The notes below the pieces were generated by a model, which worked only from the letters and a program-made list of their open reading frames with translations, ran no database searches and was not told where the DNA came from. DNA of 63,333 nt from an uncultured Collinsella sp. (GTDB lineage Bacteria > Actinomycetota > Coriobacteriia > Coriobacteriales > Coriobacteriaceae), in assembly GCA_902475375.1 (NCBI GenBank), contig CABRZC010000003.1, positions 1 through 63,333 of the forward strand. Direction: 5' to 3'. Shown one piece after another: positions 15,925 to 25,297 of this stretch (positions within the stretch are counted from its first letter, which is position 1; the number at the start of each line of letters is the position of its first letter). The translations under genes and the position numbers were made by a program.

Positions 15925-16139
15925 CTCAATCTGTAACACCTGGAGCCCGTTGAGCCTTGTAGTTGTTACAGATCGAGATATCGCTCCAACCGCCTCCGCT
16001 TTGTCTCAATCTGTAACAGTTAGAGGCCAAATTCCCCGCTACGTGTTACAGATCGAGACATTAGATTGGCGGCCGAGCAGTTCATCTCAATCTGTAACAT
16101 CTAGAGCCGTTTTGGGCAGCTTGGTGTTACAGATTGAGA
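15925..16139. repeat. Array of alternating inverted 15-bp repeats (array 2)
   Basis: There are six words. The forward form TCTCAATCTGTAACA lies at 15925-15939, 16004-16018 and 16085-16099. The reverse form TGTTACAGATYGAGA lies at 15964-15978, 16044-16058 and 16125-16139. The interposed sequences are 24-26 bp, giving a pitch of 39-41 bp. The array ends 37 bases from the stop codon of the giant surface-protein gene. The rest of the gap from nfnB holds only a terminator and a hairpin. Confidence 0.95.
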
Positions 16140-16176
16140 TCTTGCAAAAGCCGAGAATGGGCGTTGTCGCCAAAAC

Positions 16177-19100
16177 CTAACGCTTGCGACGCTTGGTCGC
16201 GGCGATGCCGGCCGCGGCAACGGTTGCGCCGGCGATGCCCAAGGCGGCGACCGTCATCGCGGTGGAGTCACCCGTGCTGGCGAGCTCCGTGCCGCCGGAC
16301 TTCTTGCCGTTCTCGCCCTTACCCTTGGACTTGTTCGTCGTCACCGTGGTCGTCGTCGAAGTCGAACCGCCCGCAGGTACCCCGGTGCCGCCAGAGCCAT
16401 CCGCACCGCCGCCCTGCTCGCCGTCGCCAGGCGTCGGCTCGGGCTCTGGCTTCAGACCGGGATCGGGCGTCGGATCAGGCGCCGCCTCATCGGTCACCGT
16501 AATCGTAATGTTCAGACGCTCGGAATACTCGCTGTACGACATGCCAGGGCGCTGTGCCGCAATACGCACATACATGTTGCTATCGAGCGCAATAGGCTCG
16601 GTGTACTTTACGCGGCCTTCGTCACGGCAGGGGCAGGTGTCGTTGGTGGTGTACCAAATCGTCGTGCCATCCTCGGCCGAAAGCTCCAGCTTCGTGCCCT
16701 TGGGCACCGTAATGTAGTTCTCCTTGGGCGACCATGCACCAAACGTCGTCGCACCAATCGTCGCCACCGGTCGCGCCGGTCGCACTGCCTCGGCAGACAC
16801 GCGAACGTCGACCTGCTTGGACAGCGCCGTGTCATCCACCGTCGCCGTCAACGTCGTCAAACCGGGCAGAGCACCATGCAGCACAAACGTCGCCGCGCCG
16901 TCCTCGCCCGTCACGGCCTGGGTGGCATCGACAGAGCAGATAGCCGAGGACTCCAGCCCAACACTAACCTTGGCGCCCGCAAACGGCTTGCCCGCCTTAT
17001 CGGTCACGTGCGCCACCAGCTCAAAGTCACCGCCATCAAGCATGGTCACGGCCTGCTCCACGTTGAGTTTGAGTTTGTCGGCACGAACGCCCACGACAAG
17101 CTCGCCACTTGCCCAGCGCGCCATGGCCGTGCCGGCGTAGTTGCGAGCACCGTCGAGCTCAAACGCCACCGTCGAGCCCGCCTCACGCGCATCGGCATAG
17201 CGAATACGCAGCACGCGCGATAGCGGCTTGCCATTGGGATCGTCCTGTTTGTCGAGCCACGTATACGTCACGTCGCCCAAGCCCTGCGCGCACAATGCGA
17301 CCAGGGCATCGTCGCTCGCATCCATATACTGCGCAAACTCAACCTCGATGCAATCGGTATAGGCATGGGCCGAAGCCACCTCGGGTGCCGCCGTCGACAC
17401 CAAGCCAATGTTCACCTCAGTCTGAATCGGCGGCACGCGCAGCCAAGCCGAACGCGCCTCTTCATACCCGTCCTTGGTCACGCGCACCTGATACCAGCCG
17501 GTCGGCGTATTCCAGTTGTATGCACCGTCCGCACCCGTTGCAAGCGGATTGTCCTGCTCATACTCCTCGGCATCCCAACATACCGCATTGGTACCGGCCG
17601 CATCGTCGGCGCTCCACAGCTCAACCGTCGCGCCTTCAACCGTATTGGACAGCAGGCCCTCGTACACCACGCCCGCGGGGTCGGGTGCAGCCTTGGCAGC
17701 CACATTGCGATAACGCGCCTCGAAGATCGACTGCATCTTCTCGTCCGAGATCAAGCCGTCCTTGTTGGCCTTGTAGACCTCGGCATCGGTCAGCTCGCCC
17801 CAGTTGACCGTAATACGATTCTGGCACGCGCGCTCCACCTGCTCGCAGGCAACATCGTAGGCGCATTCGGCATTGGTCAGCTTAATCGCGCGCTCCGAAC
17901 CTACGCTGGTCGAAGCCGCGTCATAGGCAGCGCCCACCACGGTACCCGCCGAACCGGCCGTCAGCACGCCGGCGATTGTCATAATGGAGCCCACCGCCAC
18001 ATCGGTGCTATCGTGGCAGAGCTGGCGATACAGCAGATTCTCAAACGCACGCGCCTTCTCCATGGCATCGCGCAGCGCGTAAATGCACTTCCAGTCGTCC
18101 TCGGTCTTCTCGGGCTTGGCAAGCAAGCGCGTATGCTGAAGCTCATAGCCCTCGCGCTCGCCCTTCACCTTCTGCATACGGACGTTCACGTTCTCCCAGT
18201 TCTTGCTGGCATCGTTCACGCCGTAAATGCCGGTAAAGATGCCGATGCCCTGGGTCGCCGCGGGAAACGCCTGGCCGGCCGCCTTCCACGCATCGGTCTT
18301 AAAGACCTGTCCGAACATCTCGCACTCGATCTTATAGCTCTTGAGCGAACGAATCGTGCGGATGAGCTTCATATGGGCGCTCACGTCGTCGTTGCGCCTC
18401 CAGGCCATGAGCCATCCGCGCACCTTGGAGTTGTTGAGGCTATGGACCACATTCCAGTTGTCGTACAGGTTGTCCAGAATGTCGCACTGCATGGCGATCG
18501 AGTTAAACAGAAGCGCCTGGTTCTTGTTGTTATTGGAGTTCTCGATAAACTCCGACTCAATATAGGCCGTCTGCTCGCCATCGGGCGCGGCGACCTTAAA
18601 GCCCTTGACGGTATCGTCGTCAGCCGCCTTGTAGCTCAGCGAGCTGCCGAGCGCCTGGCCCAAATCGTTAAACCCGCTCGTCGACTGGCCGTTGTACTCG
18701 CTGGCCTTAATGCCCGCACACTTGTTGAGTGCCGCAGCGGTTGCGTCATTCCAGCTTCCGTATTGGTTGAGCTGGCCGATACCCATCGACTGGCCCACCA
18801 GGTCCTCGGCCTGCTGGGCAATAAACTCCGCTCGCGATGCATGGTCGACGAGCTCCTTGATGGCGGCCGCATCCGCAGCATTCGCGCCCTGGGCCGCCGC
18901 GAGTTCCTGACACCAATCCTCGCTGGTGCCGTAAGCATCCTCAAAGATCATCTTGTCCACATTGACGCCATAGCTGTCGCCCTGCTGGGTTAGCAGCGCC
19001 GCCGACCCGCCGACCGCGGCCTTGAGCTCAGCCGCAAACTGCGCGGCCTCGTCGTTGCCAGCACCATCACCCTCGCCGTCGCTGGCGGCAGGGGCGCGAC

Positions 19101-22100
19101 GAGCCTTACGGGCAGCTCCACCTTGGGCTTCGTCCTCTTTACCGTCCTTGTCCTCCTCGGCAAACGCATCGGCGACCATCTGGTCAATCGCGTCGTTAAA
19201 GGCCTCGTCGACATCATTAAACGAGTTATCCATCATATATTCGTGCCACTGCTGCACGGCATTCGAGAACTCCTGCTGGCGCTCCTCGGCCGCGGCGGAA
19301 TGCTTTTTGGCCGAAGCGTTGGCGTCAAAACTCAGCATGGTCATAAGCTGAGCATTGGAGATGCGGTAGGTCTGCGGCATAAAGATCTGCTCAAAGTTGC
19401 CGCAGTTCACATAGGTCGAGTCATTCGCCTTGTTAAACTCATTAAGCAGCTTAAGGTAACCCTCGTCCACATACTCCGCCGCATAGCGCACGCGGGTGCC
19501 CTCGCGCGACTTTTGAGTCAGAGGAATCGTCACCGTCTTGCCATCCACGCAGTCCACGTACAGGTCGAGCGTGTCGGCGGCCTCTTCGTTTCCCACCTCG
19601 AGCGTGATGTCAAAGGTCCAGTAGGCATTCTTCTTTTGTGGCAGATGATGGAAGGTCCACAGGCCCTTGCCGGTGTCCTTGCCGTCCTTGACCAGGTTTT
19701 GCGTACCGCCACGATACGTCACATCAAAGTTCCAGACCGAAGCACCCGGAACATAGCGCACATAATTGCGAGCCGTCACCTCTGCGGCAGCGGCGGCGAC
19801 ATCGGTCGAGCCCACGCGCGCTTCGAGCGTCACACGCTCGGCAGCAAGCGTATCCTGCGGCAGTTCGTATTCAATCTTGGCACGGCCGAGTTTATTGGTC
19901 TTGCCGGTGTACTTTGCAGCCGACGAGCCCGTCCCCACGGTGAGCTGCACGCTCTTGCCCGGCGCTGCATAAACGTAGGCCACATTGCCCAGCAGGCTGT
20001 GAACGTCGGTGTTGTCGACCTCGATGCGCGATCCGCTAACCTCAAGCGTGGTGCTTCCCAGCGGCAATGTCACCTCGCCCAGCGTAATAAGCGGCGAGAC
20101 GGCATAGATGCCCGCGGCCTTAGGCTTAAAGCGCACAAACACATCGGCGCCCGCACTCTTCTTCATATCGAGAACGAGGTTGTCGCCCTCCCAAGTTGTG
20201 GCAGCCCACATGGCATCGGAGCTGGCGCCGGCTTCGCGAGCGCCTGCGGACACATCCTCGACGGCATCCTTGGCCAGAGGAATCTCAATCTTGGCAGCCT
20301 GGCTGTCCTTGAGCTCGTAATGAATGCGCAGCTCGGTCTCCGCGCCAACGACCGCGGACGAATCAGCGATAACCGAGCCCGCCGTCAGCCCGCGCTCGGC
20401 ACGATACGTCTCCACGTCAAACGTGGGGACGTCGAGCGTCACGTCGAGCTGTTTGCCGTCCTCAATCTTCACCTGCTTTTGCGCGATATGCTTACCCACG
20501 GTCAGCCCTAGGCGGCTAAACGTGGAATAGCTCGTCGCTTGGATGTCGTAGCTCGTCTTGTTAAAGGCGACGATGGTGTACGAACCGGCCTTAAGGCGCG
20601 GCGTCTCGGCCTTCATGATAGGCGTGGTGCCATCGTCTTCGTAACCCATCAAATAGGTGACGCCGTCGGCGACTAGCTTGCCGTCGGACGTACGGAACAC
20701 CAGCACGCGGTTGGCGCCCTGGTAGTCGCCCTTGGTCGTGACCGTCGCCGTGCCCCAGGGTTTCAAGTCGATATCGACCTTGCCGGCCGAAGGCTTCACC
20801 GTCGCCGTCGCCCCACCCAGCTTGAGGCTGTCTTTGGGCTCGAGCGTTATCTCCAGATCCTGGTCTGCATCGGCAATGGCCTGCGACACCACGAGCGCTG
20901 TACCCTGGATACGGTAGTCGTTTTCCTTGTCGCCCTTGGCAGGCTTAAGCGTCTTGCCGCCGCTCTTCACCGTCAGATCGATGTTATCGAGACTATCGAG
21001 CTCAAAGCGCTCGGTCTTATCCTGGCCTGCGACCGGTTCGAGATAGGCCACATTAAGTTCAATCGCGCGCGAAGCCGGAATCTTGGTAAAGTCCTCAGCC
21101 TTAATCTCTCCGATATTCCATGTGCCCGTCATCTGGTCGCCCGGGCGCGCCAGCACCATGTCATAGTAACCGCCGAGCGAAATGCGCAGGGTGGCTGCTG
21201 TCTTGGAGAGAGCGTCCGCTGTAAAGCTGCCGTCATCGCCAACCGCCAGCGGCGTGGACTGCCCCGCCTGCACGAGTGTAGCCGTCACGCTCTGGGGAAG
21301 TTTGCCCGTCACCTGGGCCGCCTCGCCCATCCACTCAAACGTGTAGGCAGGCTTCGAGGAATCGACGGAGTCCTTGCGATCGGCCACGGCATCGGCAAGC
21401 TTTTTGACCATCGAGGGGTTGCCAGCCGAATCGGTCGCATAGGCATAGATGGTCTGGCCTTCACCAAAGGGAATCGCATACGTTACGCCATCGATTGTCA
21501 CGCGCTCATTATAGTCGCCCGGATAGCCCGCCTCACCAAACTGAAGATCGGGGTTCATCACGCGCAGGGCAACGGCATTATGGTTCGTCTCGTTTCCGTA
21601 TCTCGTGTTCTCAAAAGCTCCCCACTCTATCATTTCCACGCTTTTGGGTAGCACAATCTCTTTGCCGGCAATCGCAGGATCAAGAGAGGCGAACGCGAGC
21701 GCCCCGATAGATTTGACACCATCGCCAATCGTCACCGACGACACATGCGAGCACCCGTCAAAGGCATAGCGCTCAATCCGCTCCACCGTGCCCGGCACGT
21801 TGACCTGCGTAAAGGTGAGTACCGTTGTGTCCGAGACATAGAACTGCGGTACGCCGCAATTGGCGAAGGCGCGATAGTCGATAGTCTTAATCGAAGGCGG
21901 CAGCGTTGCCACCACATTGTCGTCAAGTTGTTCGCAGCCCTCAAAGGCCTGCTCGGGAATCGTGGTAAAGGCCGCGTTGTTGGGCCAGGTCACCGTGTGA
22001 AGTGTCTTGCTTCCGGTAAACGCATTCCAGCCCAGTTCCTCAACCGAATCGGGCAGTGCGATTTCCTTGATGCTGCTGCCGCCCAAACCGCCCACAGAGC

Positions 22101-22779
22101 GGATATGCGAATCGGGGGCAAACGTAATTGATGTGAGCGCAACGTTTCCCATGCCCTTAAGACTCACGACATTTTTGCCGTCGATGGTCGAGGGCACCTC
22201 CAACGTGGTAATGCCCGCGTCGCCATACTCGATAGAAATTTCGTTGGTGAGGTTATCGATCGAGAAGTAGTACTGCGCGGGGGTCTGCTCGCCGGCCACG
22301 TAGCCATCGTCGTATTCACCCTTTACGCCCGTAGTGCCCTTCGAGGTTGCCCAGAGTCCAAGTTCCTCGTTCCAGGTTGCCTCGGCACCGGAAGCCTCCT
22401 CTTGCTTCTGCTGCTCGGCGAGTTCCTTGCCCTCGACAAGATCAGTGGCGAGCGTACCCGCAGGTGTGCTCTCGGTCTGCCCGGCGCCCGTTAGGCCCGC
22501 CGCCGATGCAATCTCGGAGGGCGGGGGCGTAGGGGTATCACCGCTATCGAGCACTGTGGGGTCGGCGGCGCCGGCATCGGGCGCGGGGTCGGCGGCATCG
22601 GGCGCGGGGTCGGCGGCGTCGGCATCGGCTGCTTGGTCGTTATCCGTCTGCACAAAAGTGCCGTCGGTGGTGAGGGTCTCGGCAAACGCGCCCGCGGGCA
22701 ACGAACCCGTCACCATGGTGAGGGTCACCGCGGCAACGGTCAGGCGGCGGCAAAGCGCTCGAACAGTAGTCCACCTCAT
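16177..22779 (-). CDS. Giant sortase-anchored surface protein with BspA-like leucine-rich repeats
   Basis: The product is 2200 aa and not a recognised named protein. Order: signal peptide (RRLTVAAVTLTMV, AFAET); an Ala/Asp/Pro-rich spacer; BspA/TpLRR-type repeats (about 170-420) such as IKEIALPDSVEELGWNAF; a long Ig-like region; an alpha-helical region with a glycine-rich hydrophobic stretch (VAVGSIMTIAGVLTAGSAG); a carboxypeptidase-regulatory-like domain (GATVELWSAD); a Big_1-like domain; a chitobiase-C-terminal-like domain (GTTIWYTTNDTCPCRD); a Pro-rich wall spacer; and a sorting signal LASTGD, hydrophobic stretch, KRRKR. The start at 22779 follows AAAGGGA; the frame opens 8 codons earlier. 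The upstream palindrome suggests control by the nearby LuxR-type protein. Host adhesion is likely but inferred. Confidence 0.8.
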   Translation of the reverse strand: MRWTTVRALCRRLTVAAVTLTMVTGSLPAGAFAETLTTDGTFVQTDNDQAADADAADPAPDAADPAPDAGAADPTVLDSGDTPTPPPSEIASAAGLTGAGQTESTPAGTLATDLVEGKELAEQQKQEEASGAEATWNEELGLWATSKGTTGVKGEYDDGYVAGEQTPAQYYFSIDNLTNEISIEYGDAGITTLEVPSTIDGKNVVSLKGMGNVALTSITFAPDSHIRSVGGLGGSSIKEIALPDSVEELGWNAFTGSKTLHTVTWPNNAAFTTIPEQAFEGCEQLDDNVVATLPPSIKTIDYRAFANCGVPQFYVSDTTVLTFTQVNVPGTVERIERYAFDGCSHVSSVTIGDGVKSIGALAFASLDPAIAGKEIVLPKSVEMIEWGAFENTRYGNETNHNAVALRVMNPDLQFGEAGYPGDYNERVTIDGVTYAIPFGEGQTIYAYATDSAGNPSMVKKLADAVADRKDSVDSSKPAYTFEWMGEAAQVTGKLPQSVTATLVQAGQSTPLAVGDDGSFTADALSKTAATLRISLGGYYDMVLARPGDQMTGTWNIGEIKAEDFTKIPASRAIELNVAYLEPVAGQDKTERFELDSLDNIDLTVKSGGKTLKPAKGDKENDYRIQGTALVVSQAIADADQDLEITLEPKDSLKLGGATATVKPSAGKVDIDLKPWGTATVTTKGDYQGANRVLVFRTSDGKLVADGVTYLMGYEDDGTTPIMKAETPRLKAGSYTIVAFNKTSYDIQATSYSTFSRLGLTVGKHIAQKQVKIEDGKQLDVTLDVPTFDVETYRAERGLTAGSVIADSSAVVGAETELRIHYELKDSQAAKIEIPLAKDAVEDVSAGAREAGASSDAMWAATTWEGDNLVLDMKKSAGADVFVRFKPKAAGIYAVSPLITLGEVTLPLGSTTLEVSGSRIEVDNTDVHSLLGNVAYVYAAPGKSVQLTVGTGSSAAKYTGKTNKLGRAKIEYELPQDTLAAERVTLEARVGSTDVAAAAAEVTARNYVRYVPGASVWNFDVTYRGGTQNLVKDGKDTGKGLWTFHHLPQKKNAYWTFDITLEVGNEEAADTLDLYVDCVDGKTVTIPLTQKSREGTRVRYAAEYVDEGYLKLLNEFNKANDSTYVNCGNFEQIFMPQTYRISNAQLMTMLSFDANASAKKHSAAAEERQQEFSNAVQQWHEYMMDNSFNDVDEAFNDAIDQMVADAFAEEDKDGKEDEAQGGAARKARRAPAASDGEGDGAGNDEAAQFAAELKAAVGGSAALLTQQGDSYGVNVDKMIFEDAYGTSEDWCQELAAAQGANAADAAAIKELVDHASRAEFIAQQAEDLVGQSMGIGQLNQYGSWNDATAAALNKCAGIKASEYNGQSTSGFNDLGQALGSSLSYKAADDDTVKGFKVAAPDGEQTAYIESEFIENSNNNKNQALLFNSIAMQCDILDNLYDNWNVVHSLNNSKVRGWLMAWRRNDDVSAHMKLIRTIRSLKSYKIECEMFGQVFKTDAWKAAGQAFPAATQGIGIFTGIYGVNDASKNWENVNVRMQKVKGEREGYELQHTRLLAKPEKTEDDWKCIYALRDAMEKARAFENLLYRQLCHDSTDVAVGSIMTIAGVLTAGSAGTVVGAAYDAASTSVGSERAIKLTNAECAYDVACEQVERACQNRITVNWGELTDAEVYKANKDGLISDEKMQSIFEARYRNVAAKAAPDPAGVVYEGLLSNTVEGATVELWSADDAAGTNAVCWDAEEYEQDNPLATGADGAYNWNTPTGWYQVRVTKDGYEEARSAWLRVPPIQTEVNIGLVSTAAPEVASAHAYTDCIEVEFAQYMDASDDALVALCAQGLGDVTYTWLDKQDDPNGKPLSRVLRIRYADAREAGSTVAFELDGARNYAGTAMARWASGELVVGVRADKLKLNVEQAVTMLDGGDFELVAHVTDKAGKPFAGAKVSVGLESSAICSVDATQAVTGEDGAATFVLHGALPGLTTLTATVDDTALSKQVDVRVSAEAVRPARPVATIGATTFGAWSPKENYITVPKGTKLELSAEDGTTIWYTTNDTCPCRDEGRVKYTEPIALDSNMYVRIAAQRPGMSYSEYSERLNITITVTDEAAPDPTPDPGLKPEPEPTPGDGEQGGGADGSGGTGVPAGGSTSTTTTVTTNKSKGKGENGKKSGGTELASTGDSTAMTVAALGIAGATVAAAGIAATKRRKR

Positions 22780-22839
22780 GGTCGTCCCTTTCCTGCAAAC
22801 CAAAAGTCATCCAGCGTAATCGTTGTCCAAAAACAAAGC

Positions 22840-22873
22840 GAACGGTAGGTTCATATATACGAACCTACCGTTC
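22840..22873 (-). promoter_or_regulatory. Palindromic operator-like site upstream of the giant surface-protein gene
   Basis: Perfect 13-bp arms GAACGGTAGGTTC and GAACCTACCGTTC flank an 8-bp spacer, 61 bases upstream of the chosen start. On the minus strand GCAGGTAGA precedes it. The same layout (GCAGGTAGA, 4 bp, TAGGTTC, 8 bp, GAACCTA) occurs at 25168-25195 before the second surface-protein gene. Binding of a regulator is inferred. Confidence 0.7.
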
Positions 22874-22883
22874 TACCTGCGCA

Positions 22884-22920
22884 AACCGCCACAAAGGGAA
22901 TAGGTACCTTTGCGGTGGTT
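22884..22920. repeat. GGGACAG-family hairpin (degenerate)
   Basis: The arms AACCGCCACAAAGG and CCTTTGCGGTGGTT surround GAATAGGTA. The usual GGGACAGG word is altered here to GGAATAGG. It sits between the operator-like palindrome and array 3. Confidence 0.8.
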
Positions 22921-22942
22921 CTGGACTCGGCCGATCGGTTTG

Positions 22943-23078
22943 TCTCGATCTGTAACAGCTAGAGGTCAAATTCCCCGCTTGGTGTTACAGATCGAGACGT
23001 TAGGTTGGCGGCCATTCGGTTCATCTCAATCTGTAACATCTAGAGCCGTTTTGGGCAGTTTGGTGTTACAGATTGAGA
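22943..23078. repeat. Array of alternating inverted 15-bp repeats (array 3)
   Basis: There are four words. Forward copies lie at 22943-22957 and 23024-23038. Reverse copies lie at 22983-22997 and 23064-23078. Interposed stretches are 25-26 bp. They are nearly identical to those of the last two units of array 2 (for example TAGAGCCGTTTTGGGCAG in both), so the two arrays share ancestry. Confidence 0.95.
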
Positions 23079-23115
23079 TTTTGCTGAGGCCGAGAACGAG
23101 AGCCGTCACCCAGCT

Positions 23116-25071
23116 CTAATGCTTGCGGCGCTTGGTCGCGGCGAGGCCGGCGGCGGCTACGGTTGCGCCGGCGATGCCTAGCGCGGCGACCGTCATCGCG
23201 GTGGTATCCCCCGTGGTAGCCAGGACAGCATCGGACTTTTTGGACGGCGTGGTTTTCTCAACCGTCTTGGTCATGGCGGTTGTCGCGACCGGCTTTGTCG
23301 CGGGCTTCACCCCAGGCTGCGGCGTCGGATTGGGATTCGGCGTAGGCTGCGGATCGGGAGTCGGCGTGGCTTCAGGCGTAAAGGTCAAATCGGTGTTGAG
23401 CCACAGAGTGAAGATACAGCCGCTCTCGGGATCAACTACACTCGCTTCGCCCATCTGGTAGCCGCACTCCTGGCCGTTGATCATCAGCTTGGTGTTGGGC
23501 GTAAAGTAGAATCCGCGCGCGGGCTTGAGATAGATACCGTAGCGATAGGTCACGCCAGGCTTAAAGGCGTCGATGTGGTTCGTGATGTTCTGATCCCAGA
23601 ACTCCTGAGAGTTCACCTCGCTGCCGTCGCTACCCGTCCAGTACTCACACTGAGGAAGGGAGTTGGAGCCCGTCGGAACATTCGCCGTAAAGACCGGCTT
23701 ATCGCCTGCCTTGAAGGTGGTCGTGGCGCCGTTAATCTCGATAACGTCGATGGCCCGCCATTCGTCGATCGGCTGCTCGCACAGCATATTGTCAGCGTTT
23801 GGCGCGAAGACGCCGTTGACGGTCTTGATGTGGTGCGTCCAATGGCCGTTGACGTACATCATGCAGTCATTGCCCACGGTATTGTCGCCCTTGAGCCTCA
23901 GCTCGACGGAATACATGTAGAACTTGCCCTCTTCGAAGTGTTCGATCCTCCTCGCGCCCGTCGGATACTTGGCGGGGTCGGAATACCAGAAGGCAACGGG
24001 CGTGAGCTCCGCGGGGTCGCTGCCATCCATCTCCTCCCAGCACTCGTAGGCGATCTCGTACTTGTCGGCATCGGCAGCGGGGATCGTCGCGGTCGCGCGT
24101 GGCGCCTCGCCGGGCGCGTAGTCGGTCTTCACGTCGTTGACGTCCAGGTTATGGAGGGCTTCGTTTTCTGACGCAACGAGCGTAATTTCGCTATTGATGA
24201 CGTAGCGGAGGTAATAATCGTACCTGGTTTCGTTGAGGATAGTCGAGCTGCCTTCATAGTCAGTTCCGGTATACTCCAGTGCCGTGCCAATATAGAGAGC
24301 CTCATTGCGCGTGAGTCGATACGAGCCGCCTGCCGCGCCACCCGTAAAGGTCAGCGTCAGCCTCATGTGATTGCCAACGGGTTCGAAGCGAGCCGTCACG
24401 TCGGACATGGACGCATCCTGAACTTCGACCAGAGTGCCCGAAGCGGCAACGGCCCTGTAGTACTTAACCTCGACAACTTCGCTCGCAAGCGTTTCTGGAA
24501 TGCCACCCTCTACATCGAGAAAATCGTGGGTATACGGCTGGCCCTTTTTGAGTGTGACCTTGCTCGGAAGCGCGCAGTCCGTATAGTGGGGGACCACGGT
24601 CGTGTTGACCCTAACGTCGCTGCCACCAACAACATCGGTCACACCGCAGGGCATGATGGCGTTGCTCGCCGGCATGGCGGCGTTGTCGTCGCCAGAAGCG
24701 TTTTGCCCAGCGAGCGCAGCACCGCTAGACTCATTGACGGCATCGGCTGGGATTGTCTGCTGAGGCTCAACGGTGGCTTGCGCCGCCGGAGCAGCATCGG
24801 TTGCAGGCGCGGTCGAAGCAGCTGGTGCGGTCGTTGCAGCCGCATCCTCCGCAACCGCCGGCGTCACCGGAACCGCGACAACCTCATCCGTCCCGGCGGC
24901 GGGATCGGCGCATTCCGTCGCCAGCGCCACGCTCGGCAGCAGCAACTGACCGACCATAAGCGCACACGCGCCGGCGCAAGCTATTTTGGCACCCACACAA
25001 CGCCAGGTACCGTGAGCCAGCGAGCAGGTGGACTCACGTTGAGCTTGCTTGTCAAAGTGGCTTACGTTCAT
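23116..25071 (-). CDS. Sortase-anchored surface protein with repeated Ig-like modules
   Basis: The 651-aa product is unrecognised by name. It has a long N-terminal region with a signal segment (ACALMVGQLLLPSVALA), a Thr/Ala/Pro-rich spacer (residues 45-120), and then several beta-rich modules, two of which share the pattern of a charged linker followed by FxANVPxG or ATIPAAD. A Pro-Thr-Asn wall spacer follows (TPDPQPTPNPNPTPQPG), then the sorting signal LATTGD with a hydrophobic stretch and KRRKH. Its last 36 residues are almost identical to those of the giant neighbour. The start at 25071 follows GGGAGG; an upstream in-frame Met would place the start in repeat DNA. Function unknown; cell-wall display is inferred. 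Confidence 0.8.
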   Translation of the reverse strand: MNVSHFDKQAQRESTCSLAHGTWRCVGAKIACAGACALMVGQLLLPSVALATECADPAAGTDEVVAVPVTPAVAEDAAATTAPAASTAPATDAAPAAQATVEPQQTIPADAVNESSGAALAGQNASGDDNAAMPASNAIMPCGVTDVVGGSDVRVNTTVVPHYTDCALPSKVTLKKGQPYTHDFLDVEGGIPETLASEVVEVKYYRAVAASGTLVEVQDASMSDVTARFEPVGNHMRLTLTFTGGAAGGSYRLTRNEALYIGTALEYTGTDYEGSSTILNETRYDYYLRYVINSEITLVASENEALHNLDVNDVKTDYAPGEAPRATATIPAADADKYEIAYECWEEMDGSDPAELTPVAFWYSDPAKYPTGARRIEHFEEGKFYMYSVELRLKGDNTVGNDCMMYVNGHWTHHIKTVNGVFAPNADNMLCEQPIDEWRAIDVIEINGATTTFKAGDKPVFTANVPTGSNSLPQCEYWTGSDGSEVNSQEFWDQNITNHIDAFKPGVTYRYGIYLKPARGFYFTPNTKLMINGQECGYQMGEASVVDPESGCIFTLWLNTDLTFTPEATPTPDPQPTPNPNPTPQPGVKPATKPVATTAMTKTVEKTTPSKKSDAVLATTGDTTAMTVAALGIAGATVAAAGLAATKRRKH

Positions 25072-25097
25072 AACGGCCTCCCTGGTCGTAGGGACAT

Positions 25098-25132
25098 ACC
25101 ACCACAAAGGTGCCTGTCCCCTTTGCGGTGGT
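25098..25132. repeat. GGGACAG-family hairpin in the surface-protein leader
   Basis: The arms ACCACCACAAAGG and CCTTTGCGGTGGT enclose TGCCTGTCC. It lies 27 bases upstream of the start codon, so it would be in the 5' leader of the mRNA if transcription begins at the palindrome upstream. Confidence 0.8.
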
Positions 25133-25167
25133 TCTGTACCACCAAGATGTGCCAAATGACTCCGTAT

Positions 25168-25195
25168 GCCTAGGTTCGTAGATGTGAACCTAGGC
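25168..25195 (-). promoter_or_regulatory. Palindromic operator-like site between the surface-protein gene and the LuxR-type gene
   Basis: Ten-bp arms GCCTAGGTTC and GAACCTAGGC flank an 8-bp spacer. GCAGGTAGA lies just outside on the minus strand with the same spacing as at 22840-22873. It is 97 bases from the surface-protein start and about 100 bases from the divergent regulator gene, so it could act on both. Confidence 0.7.
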
Positions 25196-25297
25196 CTCTA
25201 CCTGCGGTTTAATTCAATATGATTTCGCCATCGCCACACTCGTCCCGGGAACGCTACAATCGAGGACACGATTATTCGTCCACCCAAAGGACCGTCC

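Larger units (their letters stand above)
22780..23115. other. Intergenic region between the two surface-protein genes
   Basis: No gene is seen. From left to right it holds the leader of the giant gene, the palindrome at 22840-22873, the hairpin at 22884-22920, and array 3 at 22943-23078. The latter ends 37 bases before the stop codon of the next surface-protein gene. Confidence 0.8.

Noticed and set aside
16177..22779. Frameshift or fusion of several genes in the 2200-aa frame
   Set aside because: The frame is open throughout, with one signal peptide at the start and one sorting signal at the end, so a single large protein fits.
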